Shown here: positions 5,945 through 12,448 of the stretch, one piece after another
Layout: the number at the start of each line of letters is the position of its first letter
Position numbering within the stretch: the stretch's first letter is position 1
Assembly: GCA_964400875.1 (NCBI GenBank)
Contig: CAYNWK010000097.1
Location: 1-16,833 of the forward strand
Direction of reading: 5' to 3'
Length of the DNA stretch: 16,833 bases
Origin: CAYNWK01 sp964400875
GTDB lineage: Bacteria > Chloroflexota > Anaerolineae > Anaerolineales > UBA4823
The notes under the pieces: generated by a model
Databases searched by the model: none
What the model was told of the DNA's origin: nothing
The model's input: only the letters and a program-made list of their open reading frames with translations
Position numbers and translations under genes: made by a program

Positions 5945-7012
5945 ATGAAAAGATCTTCTCTCCCCCTCGTGCTGGCGTTGTTGATCCTGGCGCTGATCGC
6001 CGTTCCTTTTGCTGCTGGGCCTGCGTACGCCGCCGGTGAACGACCCTCTAACGGCAAGATCGTCGTCGCCAACCGGAACTCGGGCAGCATCTCCGTGATC
6101 GATGCCCGCGCCGGCGAGCTGATCGACACCTTCCCCCTGCCCCAGGGTCTGGACGATAACTTCCCCGAGCCAATGTACGTGGTCTACACCCGCGCCGGCG
6201 ACCAGGTTTTCGTCGGCGACCGCGCGAACAATCGCGTGGTGAGCTTCGACGCCGACGACTTCTCCGTGATCGGCACAGTTCCCACCGGAGCCGGCGTATT
6301 CCACATGTGGGCCGACGATCGCGGCCGGCAGCTGTGGGTCAACAACGACATCGACAATACCACCACCGTGATCGACCCGCGCACCCTGAGCGTGCTGGCG
6401 ACCGTGCCCACCCCCGCCGACCTGGTGGCTATGGGCGGGAAACCCCACGACGTGATCCTGGATCCCCAGGGCAGGCTGGCTTTCATCACCGTCTTGGGCC
6501 TGGCCGGTGAGAACGACTACGTGGTGCAGTTTAGCACGGACACCTTCATGGAGACCGGGCGGGCTGCGGTCGGCAAGGACCCGCACCTTTCGCTCACCGG
6601 GCGCAACGACCTGCTGTACGTGCCCAGCCAGGGCAACAATGCAGTTTACATCCTCAATCGCTATACGATGGAACAGGTCAAAGTGCTGGATATCCCCGGC
6701 GCTCACGGCGCAGGGATGACCAACAGCGGCAAGTACTTCTACACCACCAACCTGCCCGGCGGTGGAGCCGACGCCATCTTCACCATCGAGACCAAGAACA
6801 ATACGATCGTTGGCGACCCGGTAGACTCCCCCTATGCAGTGCCGCACAATATCGCCCTGACCCCCTTCCCGGATAAGCTCTACCTGACCCACTCCGGCGC
6901 GACCTCGGACAAGGTCACCTACTACGAAGTCCGCGGGAATGACCCCACCCCGGTCCTCGCCGGAGAAGTAACCGTCGGCTTGAACCCATTCGGGCTCAGC
7001 TACGTGCCGTAA
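5945..7012 (+). CDS. Secreted YncE/YVTN-type beta-propeller protein
   Basis: 355 residues. A Sec signal peptide (MKRSS followed by a long Leu/Ala/Val stretch, ending near AYAAG at about residue 30) is followed by repeated blades of the form xSxIDxxxGxxIxTxPxP, such as SGSISVIDARAGELIDTFPL and TTTVIDPRTLSVLATVPT. This is the pattern of seven-bladed YVTN/YncE surface propellers. The family is exported and usually described as binding or scaffold proteins; some relatives bind DNA or metals. No enzyme motif was identified. The start is fixed by AAGGAG (5931-5936) 8 nt before the ATG. Transcribed alone: the neighbours are on the other strand and an intrinsic terminator follows after 18 nt. Confidence 0.85.
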   Translation: MKRSSLPLVLALLILALIAVPFAAGPAYAAGERPSNGKIVVANRNSGSISVIDARAGELIDTFPLPQGLDDNFPEPMYVVYTRAGDQVFVGDRANNRVVSFDADDFSVIGTVPTGAGVFHMWADDRGRQLWVNNDIDNTTTVIDPRTLSVLATVPTPADLVAMGGKPHDVILDPQGRLAFITVLGLAGENDYVVQFSTDTFMETGRAAVGKDPHLSLTGRNDLLYVPSQGNNAVYILNRYTMEQVKVLDIPGAHGAGMTNSGKYFYTTNLPGGGADAIFTIETKNNTIVGDPVDSPYAVPHNIALTPFPDKLYLTHSGATSDKVTYYEVRGNDPTPVLAGEVTVGLNPFGLSYVP

Positions 7013-7030
7013 GATCCCTCTTAGGAGCGA

Positions 7031-7066
7031 AGAACCCAGACAGCCGCAACTGCCTGGGTTCTTTTT
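7031..7066 (+). terminator. Intrinsic terminator after the YncE-like gene
   Basis: A stem of 13 positions (7031-7043 with 7050-7062, one A-C mismatch), a 6-nt loop CCGCAA, and a run of T at 7062-7066. It begins 18 nt after the stop codon. Its other side faces the stop of the convergent lipoprotein gene but has no good T-tract in that direction. Confidence 0.88.
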
Positions 7067-7073
7067 CGATCCG

Positions 7074-7916
7074 CTAAGGGAGATCGACTTCCCTGACGAT
7101 CAAATCGTCGTAAACCACGCTGGCGCCTCCGCCGGAGCGATCCCTCAAATACAACCCGTAGCCGCCCTGGGCGTAGCTGTCGTCGCTGACCGTGCCGACG
7201 TACTCATCGTTGACGTAGAAATTGAGCTCCTCGTCAGCCGCCCAGATCAGCAGGGTATTGTCTGCCGGCGCGCCGGCGTTGATCGCCGCGGAGGGCTGCC
7301 AGTCCAGCAGCACGCTGCGCTGGCTGTCGTCCAGTTCGCTCACCTGGGCCTGCCCGGCGCAGTTTATGGCGAAGAGGTAGCCGTCGAAGGTGCTCTCCTC
7401 CTCGTTGAAAGCGCTGCGGAAGATCAGCCCGAACTCATCCCCGTTGGCGCAGCTGTCCGTGCGGATGGTGAGGCGTGTTTGCTGGTCGCCAATGACGATC
7501 CCGGGTGGGCCGATCGTAGCCCGCCAGCCGGAGCCGCTCTGGAACATGGTCGCAGCCAGCTCGTCGCCGTCCCGCTGGAAGCTGACCACGTCGTCCTCGA
7601 TAAAGCCCCAGTTCCAGCCGGTGGCGCCGTCGAAGCGCTCTTCGAAGACGATATCGCCGACCCCGCGCTCTGGGTCCGGGGTCGCCTCCACGGTGGGCGT
7701 TGGGGGTTCGGTTTCCGTGGGGGTCGCCGTCTCGGTCGCCGTCGGCGGCGGCGCGGTCTCGGTGGGCGGCGCCGGCGTGTCCGTTGGCTCGGCTTCCGTG
7801 GGCGTCGCCGGGGGGATAGTCGGCGGCGGTGTGGAGGTGGCGGTCTGGGTTTGCCCCAGCGTGCAGGCCGAGAGCAGCAAGGCTCCGGTGAGCAGGAGGA
7901 TTAAAATACGCTTCAT
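7074..7916 (-). CDS. Lipoprotein with Thr/Pro linker and a LamG-like C-terminal domain
   Basis: 280 residues. The lipobox is L15-S-A-C18 after a short MKR charged start and a leucine-rich core, so the protein is probably lipid-anchored on the outer face of the membrane. Residues about 22-83 are a low-complexity Thr/Pro/Glu linker. From about 90 there is a beta-rich domain (VFEERFDGATGWNWG ... FYVNDEYVGTV ... GYGLYLRDRSGGG ... VVYDDLIVREV) typical of concanavalin-like carbohydrate-binding folds. No catalytic residues were recognised, so a binding role is the likeliest reading. I chose the ATG at 7916: AAAGG lies about 10 nt upstream, and earlier in-frame ATGs (7964, 7934, 7922) would put charged residues before the signal peptide. 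Confidence 0.82.
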   Translation of the reverse strand: MKRILILLLTGALLLSACTLGQTQTATSTPPPTIPPATPTEAEPTDTPAPPTETAPPPTATETATPTETEPPTPTVEATPDPERGVGDIVFEERFDGATGWNWGFIEDDVVSFQRDGDELAATMFQSGSGWRATIGPPGIVIGDQQTRLTIRTDSCANGDEFGLIFRSAFNEEESTFDGYLFAINCAGQAQVSELDDSQRSVLLDWQPSAAINAGAPADNTLLIWAADEELNFYVNDEYVGTVSDDSYAQGGYGLYLRDRSGGGASVVYDDLIVREVDLP

Positions 7917-8028
7917 ATACATTCTGCCTTTCATGGTTGATTCTCTGGCAGAATTATGCCACAACCCAAGGGCAGGGGCATCCTGCCTACGACCCGCATT
8001 GTATTCATACTTTTAGGGGAGGTTCTGT

Positions 8029-8068
8029 TTCGGGGTCCTGGAGTTTGACATTACTCCAGGACCCCGAA
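8029..8068 (-). terminator. 16-bp perfect hairpin downstream of the sulfatase gene
   Basis: TTCGGGGTCCTGGAGT (8029-8044) pairs perfectly with 8053-8068; the loop is 8 nt. It begins 13 nt after the sulfatase stop codon, reading the minus strand. Like the hairpin at 5008 it has no T-tract, so it may end transcription by another route or protect the transcript's 3' end. Confidence 0.6.
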
Positions 8069-8081
8069 CGTTTGGGCGGGT

Positions 8082-10106
8082 TTATGGTTCGCTCAAAATT
8101 TGCAGCATCTTTTGCAGATCGCTGACCAATTGCGAGTAGGTGGGCTCGTTCACCCGGTTGAGCTGCTGGTACGGGTCGAGCGCCAGGTCATAGAACTCCC
8201 GGTCGCCGGTATCGTACTCTGCATACATGTAATCGTCGGTGCGCACCTCGCGGAAACTGAGCGACACCCCGCTGGGCTTGAACGGGCCCAGATATTCCGT
8301 GTAGGCTTCGCTGCGCCAGGGCGCGGTCGGGTTCTCGATCAAGTCTACCAGGCTCAAGCCATCCACCGGGGAAGCGGGCAGCGCGCCGGCCAGCTCGGCC
8401 AGCGTGGGCGCCAGATCCACGTCATTGACCAGGGCATCTTCATCCCGGCCCACGCTGTTGGGCAGGCGGATCCAGAATGGGATGCGCACGCACTCTTCGT
8501 ACGCGCACCACTTTTTCCAGTTCCAGCGGTGCTCACCCCAGGACAGGCCGTTATCTGAAAGGAAGACGAACACGGTGTTGTCATAGCGGCCGGTCTGTTC
8601 AAGCGTCTGGACCAGATCGGCGATCCCACGATCTACCGCCAGCATGCTCTCCAACTGCTTGATGCGGAACAGGTCGCCTGTCGCCCGTACGGTGGCATTC
8701 ATCAACGGCAGGTTGCGCACCCAGAGCGGCTTATCGCTCACGTCCGCCTCGTTGTATGAAGGCGGGCGCCAGGGAGCCAGCCCGCCAAAGGCGCCGTCGT
8801 CCTGCGGGGCTGGCAGCGGCGGTGAATCCATCGCGCTCGTACTCTCGTTGAAATGCGGCGCAAAGTAGGCCAGGTAGACGAACACCGGTTCCGCCGGGTC
8901 CGACGTCTGGATGAACTGGATCGCCTTATCGGTCAGCACCTCGGTGGAGTAATTCTCTATCCCTTCGTACTGCACCAGATTCCCGTTCTCCACCATAGTG
9001 TAACCCGTGTAGTTGGAGTTGTTGTCCAGGAAAGCAGAGAACTGGTCCCAGCCGGGCGGAACGTACGGCGCGATCGCATTGTACACATTGAGGTATTTCC
9101 CAAACAGCCCGGTATGGTATCCCACCCCGTGCAGCCAGGTGGCGATGGTGGACGTGTCGTTGAAGGCCGGCGCTCCGTAGGGCGGCTGGTTGTCGATGAC
9201 GCCGTGGTGGAACGAGTACAGTCCGGTGAAAATGCTCACCCGGCTGGGACAGCACAGCGGCACCGCGGCGATGGCGTTGGTGAAGCGGATGCTGTCGGCG
9301 TAGAGCGCGGCGTTCATTTGCGGCATGTACGCCGGCTGCACGGTGTCCCAGCGCTGATCGTCGGTGACGATCACCACGATGTTCGGCCTGCTGCTCACCG
9401 CCGGATTGTTTACCGTGACGTTCACTGGCGCGGACGTCGCTGAATTCCCTGAGCTATCCGTGGCAACCGCGGTCAGCGTGTAAGCCCCATTCCCCTCCAG
9501 GGCTGTGCTCCACAGGAAAACGTAAGGCGGCAGCGGGTCTTTCCCCAGGGAGACGCCGTCGCGGAAGAGTTCAACGAAGCTCACGGCTTGATCGTCGCTG
9601 GCCGAGACCAGCACGCCGATCGTGCCCTTGACGGTCGCGCCAAACACCGGAGAGTTGATGGCGACGACAGGCAGCGTCGGATCGCCTGCTCCGGCCTGGT
9701 AAAGGGCCAGGATCTCGGCGGCGCTGAGGGCGCGGTCGTAGATGCGCAGATCGTCCAGCTTACCCGGGAAGAAATTGGCGGCTGCGTCGCCCCGGCTGCC
9801 GATTTTCGCGCTGACCCCGCTGGCGGCGACCCGGTCCGGCAGATAGGCCTTCCAACCGCCCGCATCCTGCGCGCCGTCCAGGTAGAAGGTCACCTTGGCA
9901 GTCGTCGCATCCCGCACGAAAGCGACCTGGTGCCAGGCGTTCAGTGAAACCACGCTGCTGGAATCGATCATCTGGTCCAGGCTGCTCCCGCGCGTGTAGC
10001 TGCGCAATTTGCCGCTGGTCAGGATGGATAGCTGCCAGGGGCTGCCAACGTTAGGCTGGTTTTTGGAGGCGATATGGTGTGTTTGGGCGTTACCCGTATG
10101 GTACAC
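8082..10106 (-). CDS. Sulfatase, C-terminal part (rest of LamG, Ig-like, sulfatase) after an in-frame TGA
   Basis: Counting from the codon after the TGA: residues 1-138 are the second half of a LamG domain (AWHQVAFVRD, GKLDDLRIYDRALSAAEI), about 145-233 an Ig-like domain of the Big type, and about 239-674 a sulfatase. The sulfatase signature is C285-C-P-S-R with T-G downstream; C285 would become formylglycine. Metal ligands are T-D-D (248-250) and S-D-N-G (517-520). The C-C-P-S-R form is like that of glucosamine-6-sulfatases and extracellular endosulfatases, suggesting sulfated polysaccharide as substrate. This part has no signal peptide and no Shine-Dalgarno before its GTG, so it is not a separate gene. 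It is the continuation of the frame at 10107-10943. Confidence 0.85.
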   Translation of the reverse strand: MYHTGNAQTHHIASKNQPNVGSPWQLSILTSGKLRSYTRGSSLDQMIDSSSVVSLNAWHQVAFVRDATTAKVTFYLDGAQDAGGWKAYLPDRVAASGVSAKIGSRGDAAANFFPGKLDDLRIYDRALSAAEILALYQAGAGDPTLPVVAINSPVFGATVKGTIGVLVSASDDQAVSFVELFRDGVSLGKDPLPPYVFLWSTALEGNGAYTLTAVATDSSGNSATSAPVNVTVNNPAVSSRPNIVVIVTDDQRWDTVQPAYMPQMNAALYADSIRFTNAIAAVPLCCPSRVSIFTGLYSFHHGVIDNQPPYGAPAFNDTSTIATWLHGVGYHTGLFGKYLNVYNAIAPYVPPGWDQFSAFLDNNSNYTGYTMVENGNLVQYEGIENYSTEVLTDKAIQFIQTSDPAEPVFVYLAYFAPHFNESTSAMDSPPLPAPQDDGAFGGLAPWRPPSYNEADVSDKPLWVRNLPLMNATVRATGDLFRIKQLESMLAVDRGIADLVQTLEQTGRYDNTVFVFLSDNGLSWGEHRWNWKKWCAYEECVRIPFWIRLPNSVGRDEDALVNDVDLAPTLAELAGALPASPVDGLSLVDLIENPTAPWRSEAYTEYLGPFKPSGVSLSFREVRTDDYMYAEYDTGDREFYDLALDPYQQLNRVNEPTYSQLVSDLQKMLQILSEP

Positions 10107-10943
10107 TCAGGCAGAAATTGTCAGCGAGCCGGTGATGTCCAGCGGATCGTCGACGGTCGAGACGTAATCATTAACCCCGTCGAAGGATAGCGCCCCGTCG
10201 AGCTTTCCAGTGCTCCAGACCGGCCCGTTGACCAGCGTGCCCGNNNNNNNNNNNNNNNNNNNNNNNNNNNNNNNNNNNNNNNNNNNNNNNNNNNNNNNNN
10301 NNNNNNNNNNNNNNNNNNNNNNNNNNNNNNNNNNNNNNNNNNNTTCGTCGAACTTCCAATGAGCGACCGGGCCGACGTCAGAGGGCGGCTGCGTTGCCGT
10401 CGGCGTGAGGGTGGGTGAGGCGCTTGGCGACATGGTAGCGGTTGGCGTCGGCCCGACATTAGGCGTCGATGTCGCGGTCGATGTAGGTCCGGGCAGCGGC
10501 ATCGAGGTGGCCGTCAGCGTCGCGGTTGGAGATGCTCCTCCTACTGGAGTCTTCGTCGGGCGCAGCGTCTTGGTCGGCGTGGCTAGCGCCGGCTGAGTGG
10601 GAGAGGCTGTCTTCGTCGGGGTGGGCGTGTTCGCTCCCCCCTGTGTTGGTGAAGCTGTATGGGTAGGCGTTGGCGAGGATAAACCGGTGGGGCTTGGGGT
10701 TGGCGTGAGCGTGCCTCCACCGGCCGGCGTGTTCGTCGGGCGCGAAGCGGACGGTTTAGCGGTCGGTGTGTCCCGGGCGCCTGCCGCCCAGGGGAGGTAT
10801 AACGACGAACCCCCTCCAGCCACCGGGGCTGATTGGGCCCGTGCAATGGATGAGATCGTGGGGAAACCGGTGATGAAGGCGAGGGCAAGCAACACACAAA
10901 CAACGCCCCGCCGGTAATGAGACGCGGAAAGAGTCGTGGCCAT
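10107..10943 (-). CDS. Same sulfatase gene, N-terminal part: signal peptide, Thr/Pro linker, start of LamG
   Basis: The ATG at 10943 follows GGAGGGAG by about 9 nt. Residues 1-37 form a signal peptide (YRRGVVCVLLALAFITG, ending near ARAQSA). Residues 58-187 are a Thr/Pro/Ser linker and LamG begins at VAHWKFDE (193-200). A 100-N gap follows, then GTLVNGPVWSTGKLDGALSFDG and SLTISA before TGA (10107-10109). The next codons in the same frame continue the LamG domain (VYHTGNAQ). The family pattern here is S-A-W-V-Y, so TGA stands in place of TGG. Either a recent nonsense mutation or a base error explains this; the rest of the frame is intact. As written, the product would be a truncated secreted protein without sulfatase. 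Confidence 0.85.
   Translation of the reverse strand: MATTLSASHYRRGVVCVLLALAFITGFPTISSIARAQSAPVAGGGSSLYLPWAAGARDTPTAKPSASRPTNTPAGGGTLTPTPSPTGLSSPTPTHTASPTQGGANTPTPTKTASPTQPALATPTKTLRPTKTPVGGASPTATLTATSMPLPGPTSTATSTPNVGPTPTATMSPSASPTLTPTATQPPSDVGPVAHWKFDEXXXXXXXXXXXXXXXXXXXXXXXXXXXXXXXXXXGTLVNGPVWSTGKLDGALSFDGVNDYVSTVDDPLDITGSLTISA
10244..10343. other. Assembly gap (100 N) inside the LamG domain
   Basis: The third 100-N placeholder. Between the HWKFDE and GTLVNGP segments LamG domains of this type usually have about 15 residues, so the real gap is probably nearer 45 nt than 100. Confidence 0.95.
10383..10772 (-). repeat. Low-complexity Thr/Pro-rich coding repeat (linker)
   Basis: About 390 bp of degenerate short repeats encode TPT/TATPT/SPTP-type peptide, residues 58-187 of the sulfatase. 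It is probably a flexible wall- or surface-spanning linker, possibly O-glycosylated. A shorter version (roughly 7670-7855) follows the lipobox of the neighbouring lipoprotein. Confidence 0.85.
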
Positions 10944-11019
10944 AGGGGTACTCCCTCCCTGGTCTATCTAGGAGATGCGAGGGGAGCGGTGAAACGGCTG
11001 CGAAACGCCCACTACTTCC

Positions 11020-11048
11020 TTAATACCCCTTATTCTGGCGCACTTCAA
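11020..11048 (-). promoter_or_regulatory. Probable promoter of the sulfatase gene
   Basis: On the minus strand TTGAAG (11043-11048), a 17-bp spacer and TATTAA (11020-11025), about 77 nt before the start codon. Two mismatches in each box. Confidence 0.4.
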
Positions 11049-11116
11049 GTACCGTTTGTCATTCTACAAATGTGATTGTCACACTTTCATCCCCCAATCC
11101 TGAAGCGGCAGCGACC

Positions 11117-11503
11117 TCAGAACATGGTGTTGTCGTTGGCCGACGCCTCAGGGACTTCTTGCAGCACGTCCCAGTGTTCCACGACCTTGCCGTTGGCGTC
11201 CACGCGGAAGATATCCATGCTGGCCCAGTCGCTGTCGCCGGGCCATTCCTGGCGCGTGTGTACGACAACCAGATCCCCTTCGGCGATGGCGCGCTCGAAA
11301 TACACGCGCTTGCCCGGATACTCCTCCGCCAGGCGCGTAAAATAATCGATGAAAGCCGTTTTGCCATTGCCTACGTGCGGGTTGTGCTGGATGTAAACCT
11401 CCCCGGCGTACAGCTCTATCGCCTCCGCGGGTTTGCACTGGTTGAAGGCCATATCGTAAAAAGCCATCACGTTCTGCTTGTTGCGCTCGAGCCGATCGTC
11501 CAT
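11117..11503 (-). CDS. SnoaL-like (NTF2-fold) protein
   Basis: 128 residues. The sequence from FYDMAFNQCKPAEAIELYAGEVYIQHNP through VVVHTRQEWPG to DIFRVDANGKVVEHWDVLQ is the pattern of small SnoaL-like proteins with a cone-shaped NTF2 fold. Relatives include polyketide cyclases and isomerases, and many have no known substrate. The conserved H-N-P and E-H-W-D segments are present. No signal peptide, so cytoplasmic. The start is set by GGAGGTG about 6 nt upstream, and the gene lies 15 nt after the LRR gene, so it is the last gene of the minus-strand operon. The specific reaction is unknown. Confidence 0.85.
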   Translation of the reverse strand: MDDRLERNKQNVMAFYDMAFNQCKPAEAIELYAGEVYIQHNPHVGNGKTAFIDYFTRLAEEYPGKRVYFERAIAEGDLVVVHTRQEWPGDSDWASMDIFRVDANGKVVEHWDVLQEVPEASANDNTMF

Positions 11504-11518
11504 GGGAACACCTCCAGT

Positions 11519-12448
11519 TTAAGTATAAACGATGCAGCCGCGGCCGCGCAGCCGTTCGATCCACACGGGAAGCGGGTCGATCCGGTTCCAGCGCAAATCC
11601 AGCTTTTCCAGGCGGGTCAGGGCAGCGATCGCGTCGGGGAGCGCGGTCAACCGGTTGGCCCGCAGGTCCAAATAGCGGAGCTCAGCCAATTCCCCCAGCG
11701 CTTCCGGCAAGGAGCTCAAACGATTGGCGCGCAGATTGATTTCTGCCAGTCGTTTCAAGCCGGCGACCTCGTCCGGCAGGCTGGACAGCCGGTTGCCCTG
11801 CAGGTCCAGCTTTCTTAGGTTGGCCAGGCCGCCGATCGATCCCGGCAGGGTTTCCAGGCGGTTGTTCATGGCGTGCATCTCGCGCAGCTCGACCAGGTGG
11901 CCCAGCGAATCGGGCAGCGCCGCCAGGGCGTTGTTATACAGGCGCAGCTCGATCAGCCCGGTCAGCTGCCCCAGGCTTTCGGGCAGGACGGTGAACCGGT
12001 TGTCGGTAAGATTGAGGTATTCGAGCCGCCTCAGGTTTCCGAAAGCCTCCGGCAGGGCGGTCAGATCGTTATCACTCAGGTAAAGGAAATCCAGCTCGCG
12101 CAGCTCGCCCAGCGATGCGGGCAGCGCTTCGAACTGGTTATGGCCTAAATCCAGCATGCGCAGATTGGTCAGCCTCCCCACCTGCTCGGAGATCTCTGCC
12201 AACCGGTTATCCGCCAGGTTTAATGTTTCCAGGCTGGTCAGCTCCCACAATGCTTGCGGTAAAGCAGCCAGCCGGTTGTCGTATAAGCTGAGCAGTTTAA
12301 GCCTGGACAGGCTGCCGATCCATTCCGGCACGCCCTCCAGGCGGTTGCGGTCCAGCCATAAGGCTTCCAGCCCTTCCTGGCCCGCCAACGCGGGCGGCAG
12401 CGCCGTGAGCGCCTGGCCGCTCAGATCGATCTCTTCCTGGCGGCTCAC
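11519..12448 (-). CDS. Leucine-rich-repeat protein, 13 uniform repeats
   Basis: 309 residues. After MSR the protein consists of 13 consecutive 23-residue repeats of the form LxxLxLxxNxLxxLPxxLGxLxx, with no insertion or deletion, then a seven-residue tail. This is the bacterial/plant-intracellular type of LRR solenoid. There is no signal peptide, membrane segment or catalytic domain, so it is probably a cytoplasmic protein-binding scaffold. It starts with GTG, in a 4-nt overlap (GTGA) with the stop of the phosphatase gene, which argues for tight translational coupling and related function. The capping motifs usual in secreted LRR proteins are absent; the first and last repeats appear to serve as caps. 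Confidence 0.9.
   Translation of the reverse strand: MSRQEEIDLSGQALTALPPALAGQEGLEALWLDRNRLEGVPEWIGSLSRLKLLSLYDNRLAALPQALWELTSLETLNLADNRLAEISEQVGRLTNLRMLDLGHNQFEALPASLGELRELDFLYLSDNDLTALPEAFGNLRRLEYLNLTDNRFTVLPESLGQLTGLIELRLYNNALAALPDSLGHLVELREMHAMNNRLETLPGSIGGLANLRKLDLQGNRLSSLPDEVAGLKRLAEINLRANRLSSLPEALGELAELRYLDLRANRLTALPDAIAALTRLEKLDLRWNRIDPLPVWIERLRGRGCIVYT
11543..12439 (-). repeat. 69-bp periodic coding repeat (LRR array)
   Basis: Thirteen 69-bp units encode the LRR motifs. The units are diverged at DNA level but keep exact length, so expansion is old or length is under selection. Confidence 0.8.

Noticed and set aside
5927..6892. 321-residue open frame on the minus strand opposite the YncE-like gene
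   Set aside because: Low-complexity His/Val/Gly-rich translation with no domain, fully antisense to a gene with signal peptide, Shine-Dalgarno and terminator; a product of high GC codon bias.
10107..10109. TGA read as tryptophan (alternative code) or selenocysteine
   Set aside because: Other genes in the window end in TGA (573, 2665, 12445, 15002 regions), no SECIS-like element was seen, and tryptophan rather than a reactive Cys/Sec is expected at this site.
10383..10772. Repeat array that could be taken for a CRISPR or tandem satellite
   Set aside because: No constant repeat/spacer structure; it is coding Thr/Pro linker with degenerate short units.
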